In this document: positions 1 to 8,739 of the stretch, in pieces
How the letters are laid out: every line of letters begins with the position of its first letter
How positions within the stretch are numbered: position 1 is the first letter of the stretch
From: CAZWDL01 sp964632995
GTDB taxonomy: Bacteria > Bacteroidota > Bacteroidia > Chitinophagales > Saprospiraceae
Length of the DNA: 64,000 nucleotides
Assembly: GCA_964632995.1 (NCBI GenBank)
Contig: CAZWDL010000020.1
Coordinates: forward strand, 12,684 to 76,683
Direction: 5' to 3'
Translations under genes and position numbers: made by a program
The notes under the pieces: model-generated
Seen by the model: the letters and a program-made list of their open reading frames with translations, nothing else
Database searches by the model: none
What the model was told of the DNA's origin: nothing

Positions 1-1478
1 GGGTTGGGGTCCCCGGCGGTGTACTGCCGCAGCACCTGCCGGTAGTCGGTATGTACCAAAGTGCTCTGCTGGGTTTCCGGATCGATGACCGGAGAGAAGG
101 TAGGCACCCATTCTATGTCAAAGTCACCTACGTAACCATAGCGGAAGTAATCCTCGCCGTGACGCTGATCGAAGATATCCCTTTCGGTGCGTTCGTAACC
201 GAACTGCAGGGTGTAGGAGGCGTTCTGAATAAGCCCCGGGGTAGACCGGGCGCTGCCTTCCACCGTATTAGGAGTAGCGCTGCCTCCCAGCCGGTGACGG
301 AAGCGCAGGTTGCCGCGGTAGGTAAGTCCGTTATTGTAGGGATTGTTATGGCTGTTGTAAACACCCCAGCCGCCGGGGGTGAACTGATCGCGGTTATCGG
401 AATAGGTACCGGTTAAGGACAGGTCAATGGCGGAGCTCAGGCGAGCGTCCAGCTTGCCGTTGAGGTCAATACGGCGGAAGTCCTCGAAGGGGCGTGCCTG
501 CAGGGCATTGACGGCGTCGGACTCCAGAAAGTCGGCCCGCACCAATGCTGCACCGCCGACATCGATGAGCGGGTTGGCTTCCAGCTCGGCCAGCACATTA
601 TCTTTTACGCGGAAGATGGGCACTGCCGGAGGATCGTCTTCTTTCTGGTAAGTAAATCGACCAGATAGGCGGAATCCGAGCACTGACTGTCCCTGTCTGT
701 TGCGCGCGATCGGCCCGGAAAGGTTGAAACCGATCAGGCTGTTGGCATAGGCGTCGAGGTATTCGGAGGTTTCCAGTTCGACGCCGCCGCTCAATTTATT
801 GGAGGGGCCTTTGGTGGTGATGGAAATGATGCCGCCGGTGACGTCGCCGTATTGCGCTTCGACGCCGCCGGTGATGACCTGCAGCTGGTCGATTTCCGAT
901 TCGGGAATGAGGTTGCCCGTAACGCGGATGCCGTCCACGTAGTAGTCAGTAGCGTTGGAGCGGGAGCCGCGGATATTGATAGCGCCGCCCTCATCGGAAG
1001 TGGCCAGACCGGCCGTCGTCGCGGCCAGCGCATTGATATTACGCGTAGGCAGGTTGCGGATCTGGTCGCTGGTGATCACGCCGCCGGAGGTGGTGTTGTC
1101 CTGCTCGATGAGAGGCACCTCGTAAGCGACCACTTCCACTTCGTCGAGCACCACTCCGCCGCCGGTGCTGAGTTCGATGTCCAGCTTATTGGATTTGCCG
1201 GCCAGCACCTTCACGTCGGTGACGCGCTGCGGCTGATAGCCGACATAACTCACCTCCACATCGTAAGTGCCCGGGTCAATATTGGAAAAATTGTAGTTGC
1301 CGTTCACATCGGTTTCGACACCGGTGGTGAGCACACCGTTCTTATAAAGGGCTACGTTCCCAAAAATGATCGGCTCGCCGGTTTCTTCGTCGGTCACTTT
1401 CCCCGCCAGCGAAGTTTGTGCCTGTACAGCCAGCCCTCCAAGTAAAAGTGATAAGATCAGCAGTAAGCGTATAGTCAT
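1..1478 (-). CDS. TonB-dependent outer-membrane receptor, N-terminal part
   Basis: The reading frame is open from an ATG at 1478 to the left window edge, about 492 residues, so the C-terminal barrel lies outside. The N-terminus has a signal peptide ending near LAVQAQ, then a carboxypeptidase-regulatory-like beta sandwich at about residues 22-105 (VDVNGNYNFSNIDPGTYDV-type repeat), then a plug domain with IRNLPTRNINALAA and IRGSRSNATDYYVDGIRV. This order is typical of Bacteroidota receptors that import ligands across the outer membrane using TonB energy. No SusD-like partner is visible, so the substrate cannot be named. A 9-bp inverted repeat lies just upstream of the start. Confidence 0.9.
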   Translation of the reverse strand, partial: MTIRLLLILSLLLGGLAVQAQTSLAGKVTDEETGEPIIFGNVALYKNGVLTTGVETDVNGNYNFSNIDPGTYDVEVSYVGYQPQRVTDVKVLAGKSNKLDIELSTGGGVVLDEVEVVAYEVPLIEQDNTTSGGVITSDQIRNLPTRNINALAATTAGLATSDEGGAINIRGSRSNATDYYVDGIRVTGNLIPESEIDQLQVITGGVEAQYGDVTGGIISITTKGPSNKLSGGVELETSEYLDAYANSLIGFNLSGPIARNRQGQSVLGFRLSGRFTYQKEDDPPAVPIFRVKDNVLAELEANPLIDVGGAALVRADFLESDAVNALQARPFEDFRRIDLNGKLDARLSSAIDLSLTGTYSDNRDQFTPGGWGVYNSHNNPYNNGLTYRGNLRFRHRLGGSATPNTVEGSARSTPGLIQNASYTLQFGYERTERDIFDQRHGEDYFRYGYVGDFDIEWVPTFSPVIDPETQQSTLVHTDYRQVLRQYTAGDPN

Positions 1479-1494
1479 AGTATCCTGGTTTAAA

Positions 1495-1514
1495 GAAGTG
1501 ATTAAAATCACTTC
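1495..1514. promoter_or_regulatory. Inverted repeat in the 5' region of the TonB receptor gene
   Basis: GAAGTGATT and its exact complement AATCACTTC are separated by two A residues and begin 17 bp upstream of the receptor start codon. Size, symmetry and position suit a dimeric regulator binding site, or a short hairpin in the leader mRNA. No regulator is encoded nearby. The function is inference. Confidence 0.35.
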
Positions 1515-1653
1515 GAGGAACTTCAATACGGTATTTCACCAAGCCACAATGTTAATAAAAAATGTTGATGCCGTTTGAAGCTGCCCCCTACTAAATTCCA
1601 TACTTGTCAGGTAGTTGCTAGCAAAACAGCTCCTGAGTGAAGCGGACTGGTAC

Positions 1654-1676
1654 GGCGCGATTTGAAAAATCGCGCC
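1654..1676. repeat. Perfect 10-bp hairpin in the 1479-2023 intergenic region
   Basis: GGCGCGATTT and AAATCGCGCC flank a 3-nt GAA loop, with no T-run on either side. It lies between two divergent genes, so it is not an obvious terminator. It resembles the other compact hairpins found between genes in this window. The rest of the 545-bp interval contains only the promoter of the following gene. Confidence 0.5.
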
Positions 1677-1981
1677 TCATCAGCACTATTCAGGATGCCG
1701 GGGATCAGCTTTACCGGTGTCGCTGTGCTGAACAGAACAGTGCGGCTGCGGAAGCAAAACCCCGAATGCTTTGGTCGAACTTATTCAAAGGGCAATTGGT
1801 ATAGGCCTGATGATTTTCCTTGAGTCGGCGTCTAAGATAATGCGAAAATGCTGAAAAGCCCGTTTCCCGGCCAAACTTTTACCGCTCATTTTGGTCCACT
1901 ATGCGACAATGAGCAAACCTGCAGCGGCAGAGCGGCGGCGCCCGAAAGCCGGAAAGGTTATTTTCTTAGCGTACCAAATCT

Positions 1982-1989
1982 TATCTTTG
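1982..1989 (+). promoter_or_regulatory. Bacteroidota -7 box for the lipoprotein at 2024
   Basis: TATCTTTG matches the TAnnTTTG -7 consensus and lies 35 bp upstream of the ATG at 2024. A TTA at 1958-1960 sits near the place expected for the -33 TTG element. Confidence 0.6.
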
Positions 1990-2023
1990 AACTCCATCTG
2001 CTTATCTGAAATGAACTTGAACT

Positions 2024-2722
2024 ATGCGTTTGCGATACATATACCCCCTGCTCGCAGTCATCACTGCGTTTGTGCCGTTTCTTCTTTCCGGCTGCCAATC
2101 CCCGGCGCCGCAGGAAGAACCCGAGCACCGGATCGCCGATTTTTATGTGCGCTATCTGGAGACCGAGCGGCAGCTCAAAGCTTTCGCCAGCTTTTACGAA
2201 GGGGATTCTATTCGTAGCGCCCGTCCGCTGAGTATTGCCGGCGGAGTCGACTTTCAGGGGCTCGACATGGAAAGGCGCAGCCTGGCCGACCGGGGCATTC
2301 GCTACACGCTGACGCGCACGGCCAACTATCCCGGTCAGTTCTCCTTTGCCTATCAGATAGAGGGCGCCAAGCAGCAACACCAGTTTACCATGCCGCCGCT
2401 GATCAACTTTTTCTTCGAGGGGGCTGTATCGGTCAGCCGGGGCGCCACCCTGGTCATTGAGGGGGAGCCTCTTCAGGCTACCGAGGCCCTCGTGTTGCTT
2501 TTCACCGACGAGGAGAATAAAACCTCGACCATCAGCATCGATGGCCCCAAAGACAATAATACCTTCCGGCTATCCCCTGAACAGCTGGCGGCCATCCCCG
2601 CCGGCCCCAGCATGCTGTACCTGGTCAGAAAACGAACCCTGATAGAGGAGCAACCTTACCGGACCGTAATCTCGGCAGCAGAATATTATACCAAGACACG
2701 CAGGCTAGAAATCATGCCCTGA
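2024..2722 (+). CDS. Hypothetical lipoprotein, 232 aa
   Basis: The start ATG follows a TATCTTTG promoter by 35 bp. The N-terminus is a lipoprotein signal peptide, with a hydrophobic stretch and lipobox LLSGC giving a lipidated Cys at about residue 23. The mature part is mixed alpha/beta without a recognisable catalytic motif, and I cannot assign a family. It includes DEENKTSTISIDGPKDNNTF and ends KTRRLEIMP. It is followed by carB, which has its own promoter, so it is probably monocistronic. Confidence 0.75.
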   Translation: MRLRYIYPLLAVITAFVPFLLSGCQSPAPQEEPEHRIADFYVRYLETERQLKAFASFYEGDSIRSARPLSIAGGVDFQGLDMERRSLADRGIRYTLTRTANYPGQFSFAYQIEGAKQQHQFTMPPLINFFFEGAVSVSRGATLVIEGEPLQATEALVLLFTDEENKTSTISIDGPKDNNTFRLSPEQLAAIPAGPSMLYLVRKRTLIEEQPYRTVISAAEYYTKTRRLEIMP

Positions 2723-2777
2723 GTTTATCCGGAGCATTTTTTCTGCGATTCTCTTGGGAAAACCAATCAATCCCTCC

Positions 2778-2785
2778 TATCTTTG
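2778..2785 (+). promoter_or_regulatory. carB promoter
   Basis: TATCTTTG (-7) is preceded by TTG at 2754-2756 with a 21-nt spacer, which is the full Bacteroidota sigma consensus. The carB ATG is 21 bp downstream of the box. Confidence 0.7.
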
Positions 2786-2806
2786 CACGCAATTTAAAAA
2801 ACTGCA

Positions 2807-5623
2807 ATGCCCAGAGACACCTCCATTAACTCCGTATTGATTATCGGTAGCGGTCCTATTATTATCGGTCAGGCCTGCGAGTTTGATTATGCCGGTTCAC
2901 AAGCTGCGCGTTCCTTGCGCGAGGAAGGAATCGAAGTAACCCTTATCAATGATAACCCGGCCACCATTATGACCGACCCGGTCACTGCCGACCACGTTTA
3001 TTTACTTCCCTTAACCGTTGAGAGCATTATTCAGGTCCTGGAAGAACGCCACGTTGACGCAGTGCTGCCGACTATGGGAGGCCAGACAGGCCTCAACCTG
3101 GCTATTGACGCCGGCAAGCGGGGAGTCTGGGAAAAATATAATGTCAGGCTTATCGGCGTGGACCTCGATGCCATCGAGCTGACCGAAAACCGCGAGGCTT
3201 TCCGCAAGCACATGGTCGATATCGGTCTGAAAGTAGCGCCCTCTTTTATCGCCAACTCCTTCCTGGAAGGAAAAGAAGCCGCGCAGAAAATCGGTTTCCC
3301 CCTGGTTATACGGCCTTCTTACACCCTGGGTGGCAGCGGCGGCGGTTTTGTACATAAGGAAGAAAACTTCGACGCCGCCCTGCGCCGCGGCCTCAATATG
3401 TCACCGACGCACGAGGTGCTCGTGGAAAGAGCAGTGCTCGGCTGGAAGGAATTCGAACTGGAACTGCTGCGCGACGCCAACGATAATGTCGTGATCATCT
3501 GTACGGTGGAAAACCTGGATCCCATGGGTATTCACACCGGTGACTCCATCACGGTAGCGCCCGCCATGACCCTTTCGGATACGGCCTACCAAAGTATGCG
3601 TGATGAAGCCATTCAGGCGATGCGCTCCCTGGGCAACTTCGCCGGCGGATGTAATATCCAGTTTGCTATCGATCCGCAAACCGAGCAGCTCATCGTTATC
3701 GAGATCAACCCGCGGGTCTCGCGTTCCTCGGCCCTGTCCTCCAAAGCAACGGGCTATCCTATCGCCAAAATTGCCGCCAAACTGGCGATCGGCTATACCC
3801 TCGACGAACTAAAGAATCAGATTACCCAAACCACCTCGGCTTATTTCGAACCAACCCTCGACTACGTCATCGTCAAAATGCCGCGATGGGATTTCGAGAA
3901 ATTCCACGGCGCCGATCACTCTCTGGGTCTGCAGATGAAATCGGTAGGTGAAGTGATGGCCATCGGCCGCAACTTCCTCGAAGCGCTGCAGAAAGCCTGC
4001 CAGTCACTGGAAAACAACCGCGCCGGACTGGGCGCCGACCGCAAGGAATGGATCAAGACCGACGACATCCTCCACCGGCTTGAAACCCCCAGTGACGACC
4101 GCATTTTCCGCGTCAAGGATGCTATGCGCCTCGGCGTGCCCATGCGTACTATTCAGAAACTCACCAAAATCGACCCCTGGTTCCTGCAGCAGATCAAGCG
4201 CCTCGTCGACATGGAAGAGCAGGTCCAGAAATACAATGTGCCGGATGATATCCCCGCCGATTTTTTCCGCGAACTCAAGGAAGTAGGCTACTCCGACGCA
4301 CAAATCGCCTGGCTCATGCGCATTGAGGAAGAGTCCATCACCGAACAGCGCAAAAAGCTCGACATCCGCCGTACCTATAAAATGGTGGATACCTGCGCCG
4401 CCGAGTTCGAAGCACAAACACCTTACTTTTACTCCACCTTTGACCGCGAAAACGAAAGCATCCCCACCGATAAGAAAAAAATCATGGTCCTCGGCTCCGG
4501 CCCCAACCGCATCGGTCAGGGTATCGAATTCGACTACTGCTGCGTCCACGGACTACTGGCCATCAAGGAAGAAGGCTTCGAGTCGATCATGGTCAACTGC
4601 AACCCGGAAACGGTATCCACCGACTTCGACGTGGCCGACAAGCTGTATTTCGAACCGGTTTTCTGGGAACATCTCGAAGAAATCATCGAGCTGGAAAAAC
4701 CCGAAGGCATTATCGTTCAGCTCGGCGGGCAAACGGCGCTGAAACTGGCCAAAACCTTCCACGAAAAGAACATACCCATTATCGGCACCGATTTCCCATC
4801 GATGGACCTGGCCGAAGACCGCGGCGCCTTTTCCGATCTGCTCAAGGAAATGGGTATCCCCTATCCCGATTACGGGGTGGCCGATGACGCCGACGAAGCC
4901 CTGCGCATCGCCAATGAAGTCGGCTACCCGGTACTCGTCCGTCCCTCGTATGTGCTGGGCGGGCAGTCGATGCGCATCGTCATTAACGACGACGAACTGG
5001 AACGGCAGGTGCTGAGCATCTTCAAACACCTGCCTGATAATAAGGTGCTGGTCGATCACTTCCTCGACCGGGCCAAAGAGGCTGAAATCGACGCCATCTG
5101 TGACGGCGAAGAGGTGCACATCATGGGCATCATGGAACACATCGAACCGGCCGGCATTCACTCCGGTGACTCCTCAGCTGTATTGCCTACCTACAGCCTC
5201 TCGGTAGAAGCCGTCAACACAATGGTCGAATACACGAATAAACTGGCCAAGGCGCTCAAGATCAAAGGCCTGATCAATATTCAGTTCGCCATCAAGGACG
5301 ACAAGGTTTACGTTATCGAGGCCAACCCGCGCGCCTCGCGCACCACGCCCTTTATCGCCAAAGCTTACAAGGTGCCTTACCTTCAGATGGCTACCAAAGT
5401 TATGATGGGCACACACATGCTGAAAGATTTCGACATCAAACCGCAGCCCAGCGGCTTCGCAATTAAGGTGCCTGCCTTCAGTTTCGAGAAGTTCCCTAAC
5501 GTGGATAAAAACCTCGGCCCGGAAATGAAATCCACCGGCGAAGCCATCCGCTTCATCAAAGACCTGGCCGATCCCTTCTTCCGCGAACTGAACAGCCAGC
5601 GGAGTATGTACCTCACCCGGTAG
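2807..5623 (+). CDS. carB: Carbamoyl-phosphate synthase large subunit, 938 aa
   Basis: It makes carbamoyl phosphate from bicarbonate, ammonia and two ATP for pyrimidine and arginine synthesis. Two homologous halves are visible, each with a pre-ATP-grasp GSGP-xx-IGQ motif (IIGSGPIIIGQACEFDY near residue 12; VLGSGPNRIGQGIEFDY near 563) and an ATP-grasp domain (RPSYTLGGSGGG; RPSYVLGGQSM; INPRVSRSSAL; ANPRASRTTPF). The protein stops at MKSTGEAIRFIKDLADPFF and then LNSQRSMYLTR, so the roughly 130-residue C-terminal MGS-like allosteric domain of the 1073-residue E. coli enzyme is absent. From memory, other Bacteroidota also have a short CarB, so UMP/ornithine control through that domain is probably lacking. 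The small subunit carA is not in the window. Confidence 0.97.
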   Translation: MPRDTSINSVLIIGSGPIIIGQACEFDYAGSQAARSLREEGIEVTLINDNPATIMTDPVTADHVYLLPLTVESIIQVLEERHVDAVLPTMGGQTGLNLAIDAGKRGVWEKYNVRLIGVDLDAIELTENREAFRKHMVDIGLKVAPSFIANSFLEGKEAAQKIGFPLVIRPSYTLGGSGGGFVHKEENFDAALRRGLNMSPTHEVLVERAVLGWKEFELELLRDANDNVVIICTVENLDPMGIHTGDSITVAPAMTLSDTAYQSMRDEAIQAMRSLGNFAGGCNIQFAIDPQTEQLIVIEINPRVSRSSALSSKATGYPIAKIAAKLAIGYTLDELKNQITQTTSAYFEPTLDYVIVKMPRWDFEKFHGADHSLGLQMKSVGEVMAIGRNFLEALQKACQSLENNRAGLGADRKEWIKTDDILHRLETPSDDRIFRVKDAMRLGVPMRTIQKLTKIDPWFLQQIKRLVDMEEQVQKYNVPDDIPADFFRELKEVGYSDAQIAWLMRIEEESITEQRKKLDIRRTYKMVDTCAAEFEAQTPYFYSTFDRENESIPTDKKKIMVLGSGPNRIGQGIEFDYCCVHGLLAIKEEGFESIMVNCNPETVSTDFDVADKLYFEPVFWEHLEEIIELEKPEGIIVQLGGQTALKLAKTFHEKNIPIIGTDFPSMDLAEDRGAFSDLLKEMGIPYPDYGVADDADEALRIANEVGYPVLVRPSYVLGGQSMRIVINDDELERQVLSIFKHLPDNKVLVDHFLDRAKEAEIDAICDGEEVHIMGIMEHIEPAGIHSGDSSAVLPTYSLSVEAVNTMVEYTNKLAKALKIKGLINIQFAIKDDKVYVIEANPRASRTTPFIAKAYKVPYLQMATKVMMGTHMLKDFDIKPQPSGFAIKVPAFSFEKFPNVDKNLGPEMKSTGEAIRFIKDLADPFFRELNSQRSMYLTR

Positions 5624-5700
5624 TTTAGAAGTTTAGTCAGCGCTCCTTCCTACGGACCGCCCGGTCCGTAGGAAGGGCGAAGCGCTAAACTTCTAAACTT
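5622..5700. terminator. Nested double-stem hairpin after carB
   Basis: The outer arms AGTTTAGAAGTTTAG (5622-5636) and CTAAACTTCTAAACT (5685-5699) are perfectly complementary over 15 bp. Inside them a second perfect 14-bp stem (5645-5658 with 5663-5676) closes a 4-nt GCCC loop. The outer left arm overlaps the carB stop codon. It probably ends the carB transcript, although a strong T-run is missing; the inner GC-rich stem looks like an inserted hairpin. Confidence 0.6.
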
Positions 5701-5721
5701 GTCCGGAAACATATTATTCCC

Positions 5722-5729
5722 TACATTTA
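5722..5729 (+). promoter_or_regulatory. Probable promoter of the OmpA/coiled-coil operon
   Basis: TACATTTA differs from TAnnTTTG only in the last base and follows a TTG at 5699-5701 with a 20-nt spacer. It is 31 bp upstream of the ATG at 5760. Confidence 0.45.
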
Positions 5730-5759
5730 TTTAATTTTTAGGAATAACATGCACACTCC

Positions 5760-6626
5760 ATGAGAGCTCTCCTCGTGTTTTTGCTTTTTTGCGGCTATGC
5801 CCTATTTGCCCGTTGGTATTACGTCTGTGAGGTCAACGGTCCCTGTGCCGAAAACACAACAGACCTGCGCCAACAGACGCTCACCCTGAGCGATGGCGAT
5901 CGCATCATTTTGCAGGGCTACGAGCAGTTTGCCTTCGACTCAGCAGCCTTGAGCCCGCGGCTCAACGAGAACAACCGCATTTTTCTCGATTCGGTGGCGG
6001 CCTACCTGAAAACACATTCCTCGCAAAACCTCACCATCACCGGACGTTACCGCGAAAGTGAGAAAGGCATTGCGCCCGGCTTTTTTGAGAACCTGGGCTT
6101 AGCCCGCGCCGCCGAGGCACGCCGGCAGCTCGTCCGGCGTGGTATCGAGGAGAAGCGCATCACGCTGGACTACCGGCAGAGTCCTTCCGAGGCCCTGCGC
6201 GAACCGTTGCGCTTTGTGTTGTACGCCCCTTCCGAAAGCGCAGCAGAGGCCTTCGAAAAAACCAGCTTTACTTTTACCAACATGACTTTCTCTCAGGCCA
6301 ATTTTGCCTTCGACTCCGATAAATTCCACCCCGGCGAGCCCTTTCTCCTCTATGCCGACTCCCTCAAAACCTTTCTCGAACTCAACCCTGGCAAACAACT
6401 CAACATTATCGGCCATACCGATCATATCGATACGGAGGCGTATAACTACGACCTGGGGCTGCGGCGCGCCAAAAGCGCCCGGCAGTTCCTGCGCGACAAG
6501 GGCATAACCTCTGAAATTGCAGTGCAGTCACTGGGGGAAAAACGGCCTGCCGCCACCAACAAAACCGGGGAGGGACGCGCCAAAAACCGCCGCGTCAATT
6601 TTATCATCCTAAACGAAGGGCAGTAA
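5760..6626 (+). CDS. OmpA-family protein with two OmpA-like domains, 288 aa
   Basis: An N-terminal hydrophobic segment (LLVFLLFCGYALFARWY) acts as a signal or anchor. Two OmpA-like peptidoglycan-binding domains follow. The first (about residues 50-160; FAFDSAALSPRLNENNRIFL) is degenerate and lacks the normal HTD motif. The second (about 175-285) is canonical, with ANFAFDSDKFHPGE, IIGHTDHIDTEAYNYDLGLR, RRAKSARQFL and KNRRVNF. It should tie the envelope to peptidoglycan from the periplasm. The next gene starts 58 bp downstream on the same strand after a good ribosome-binding site, suggesting a two-gene envelope operon. Confidence 0.85.
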   Translation: MRALLVFLLFCGYALFARWYYVCEVNGPCAENTTDLRQQTLTLSDGDRIILQGYEQFAFDSAALSPRLNENNRIFLDSVAAYLKTHSSQNLTITGRYRESEKGIAPGFFENLGLARAAEARRQLVRRGIEEKRITLDYRQSPSEALREPLRFVLYAPSESAAEAFEKTSFTFTNMTFSQANFAFDSDKFHPGEPFLLYADSLKTFLELNPGKQLNIIGHTDHIDTEAYNYDLGLRRAKSARQFLRDKGITSEIAVQSLGEKRPAATNKTGEGRAKNRRVNFIILNEGQ

Positions 6627-6684
6627 TCGTTTTTTATTTAACTTGAAGGAGAAGCGTTTCTTTTAATCATCAAAAGCAACATTT

Positions 6685-7656
6685 ATGGACTTCAGCTTCG
6701 ATCAGATTTTTGACCAGTTCAATACGTCGGAAAGCTATACCATCCTCGTCATTATATTGCTTGCCTTCCTGTTCGGCTTTATCATCGGCATGCTCCTGCA
6801 GGGAGCCCGCATCAGCCGGCTGCGCCGGGAACTCGAAGCACTGAAACCACAAGTAGAAGCGCGCGAACGCGAAGTGGCTGATTTGCAGGATCAGCTGGCT
6901 ACGGCCAATGAGGAGCTGGCGGAAAAAGATAAGGTCTTCGAGCAGCAACAGCGCGAAGTGGTAGAGGCCGAGGAACTGCTGCTGCGGCGGGAACAGGAAA
7001 AAAACAAACTGTATAATGAATTGCAGGATATCCATACCGAACTGGAACAGTTGCAGGCCTCCAATCGCTCCTATCTTTCTACCATTGAGGAACTCAACGA
7101 CCAGATTCTCGGGATCAGAGCCCAACGGGAACAGGAAACGGAAGAAGTGCAGCGAGCCGAACCCACCTATGTAAAAAGCCCGGAAACAGGAGCAGAAACA
7201 CCGGTCGATAGCCGCCTCGAACGCATCGAAGCCAAAGTGGCCCAACTGGAAAAGGAAAACCTCGCCCTGCGCAAAGAAGTCAATAGCCTGTACGAACAAT
7301 CAGGAGTGGCCGGCGAGGAAATGAGTGTTGCCGCCGCTACCATCTCTTCCAACCGGGAAAGCCATTTACCTGCTGAGGAATCGCCTCCCGCTGCCGACCT
7401 GCAGCTGATCGAAGGCATCGACAATCGCATAGAAGCTCACCTGAAAGCATCCGGTATCCGTAGCTGGGAGGACCTGGCCGAGAGCTCTGCTGACCGGCTG
7501 CGCGCCCTGCTCCAGCAGGCCCCCGAGCTTCCCCAAAATGATCCGAAGACCTGGCCCATCCAGGCGCGCCTCGCATTGAACAACGACTGGAACCTGCTGA
7601 AGGAATACCAACAGCAACTGCTCGGCGGTCATGAGCTGGGAGACAGGAATGAGTAG
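6685..7656 (+). CDS. Membrane-anchored coiled-coil protein with C-terminal helix-hairpin-helix-like region, 323 aa
   Basis: A single N-terminal transmembrane helix (TILVIILLAFLFGFIIGML, about residues 20-38) is followed by a long heptad-rich coiled coil (about 40-215) full of Glu, Gln and Leu. The last ~75 residues (LQLIEGIDNRIEAHLKASGI then WEDLAESSADRLRALL) resemble the 'IEGIGPK..LL..AGI.T' helix-hairpin-helix seen at the end of many Bacteroidota coiled-coil membrane proteins. A GAAGGAGAAG Shine-Dalgarno-like run precedes the start. Co-transcription with the upstream OmpA-like gene suggests an envelope or scaffold role. No catalytic site is visible. Confidence 0.75.
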   Translation: MDFSFDQIFDQFNTSESYTILVIILLAFLFGFIIGMLLQGARISRLRRELEALKPQVEAREREVADLQDQLATANEELAEKDKVFEQQQREVVEAEELLLRREQEKNKLYNELQDIHTELEQLQASNRSYLSTIEELNDQILGIRAQREQETEEVQRAEPTYVKSPETGAETPVDSRLERIEAKVAQLEKENLALRKEVNSLYEQSGVAGEEMSVAAATISSNRESHLPAEESPPAADLQLIEGIDNRIEAHLKASGIRSWEDLAESSADRLRALLQQAPELPQNDPKTWPIQARLALNNDWNLLKEYQQQLLGGHELGDRNE

Positions 7657-7786
7657 CTATGAGCGTCAGGTAAGTTATAGTCCTCCAAGCCAAAATTTGT
7701 GAATCTTGACTTGGAGGACTATATTAGGAAACCGGAATAGTTTAAGTGACCCCATTTTTCAAATAACTTCAGAAATAGGCACTTTC

Positions 7787-8617
7787 CTATTTCTTATTTC
7801 CCCCATACACATTCAACCGTTTCTCCAGCAAAACATACAACTGATCCTTTTGCAGGCGCACCTGCAGGGGTTCTGCTATTCCCTGCGGCAGGGGAAATTG
7901 CATTTCGCCGAATGACTTCAGGTTGTAGATGAAGTAGGCATTGTCAATCTGGTAGAGTATGCGGTTTTCCACCACCTGGAAATCATCGATACCGGTGATG
8001 GGGAGGCTGCGGTCGTACTGGCCGAAATTATCAAAGACCAGGATGCCGGTACCGGGGTCATTGACGTAGACGAAATTGGCGCGGGCGACGAGCTTGGAAG
8101 GGGAAGGAGTGAGGCCGAGCAGCAGGCTCAGGTTGTCGCTCTGCCGAAGCAGTTGCCCTTCCTGGCTTATCTTTTTGAGCGTGTAGGTTGCCGCATCGAA
8201 GACCCACAGTCCGTTGTCGACAGCCAGGCCGACAGCACGAACATCAACTACCTGCAGGTCCCAGAGGTTGAATTCTCCAATCTTGTTGAGGGTGCGGTCG
8301 AGGGTGATCGCGGTTTGAAATTCCGGGTAGTAGAGCAGCAGGTTGAAAGGGTTGGTGGCGTCGATATGCGTTAATTCTCCGATGGTGTTATTGTTGTAGC
8401 GAAAAAGCTCTTCCCCGTCCGGACTATATTTAATAACCGTATTGTCGGGGGTCACTATGTAGAGCTGCTGGAGCTTATCGGAGGTAAAAAATTTAGCCTC
8501 AACCGGAATACTGCTGATCAGCTCGTAGGCGGAACTGCGCACCTGGGCCTCCGAAGAGAAAGAGAGGAGCAGCCAGCTGCCGAGGAATAGGTAAGTATTT
8601 TTGAAAAATAATTTCAT
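7787..8617 (-). CDS. Exported propeller-like hypothetical protein, 276 aa
   Basis: The signal peptide (LFLGSWLLLSFSSEAQ) is followed by repeated short beta-strand blocks such as LYIVTPDNTVIKYSPDGEEL and NGLWVFDAATYTLKKIS. These resemble blades of a six-bladed propeller without enzymatic motifs. It lies 122 bp downstream of lpxH on the same strand and may share its transcript. I do not recognise a named family; a periplasmic or secreted binding role is only inference. Confidence 0.7.
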   Translation of the reverse strand: MKLFFKNTYLFLGSWLLLSFSSEAQVRSSAYELISSIPVEAKFFTSDKLQQLYIVTPDNTVIKYSPDGEELFRYNNNTIGELTHIDATNPFNLLLYYPEFQTAITLDRTLNKIGEFNLWDLQVVDVRAVGLAVDNGLWVFDAATYTLKKISQEGQLLRQSDNLSLLLGLTPSPSKLVARANFVYVNDPGTGILVFDNFGQYDRSLPITGIDDFQVVENRILYQIDNAYFIYNLKSFGEMQFPLPQGIAEPLQVRLQKDQLYVLLEKRLNVYGGNKK

Positions 8618-8739
8618 TGTTCAGAATGCTTGTGCGGGAAAGGCGGTATTGTTCCCGGTTGTGCGAGCTGTATGTCAGGGCTTCACGTCTCCGCGCCTTA
8701 CGACTCTGAAGATACAGAGCCCTGGAGCCATCCCGGTCA

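Noticed and set aside
4004..4549. 181-residue open frame antisense to carB, and several other long antisense frames there
   Set aside because: They mirror the codon structure of carB, lack family features and have no promoter.
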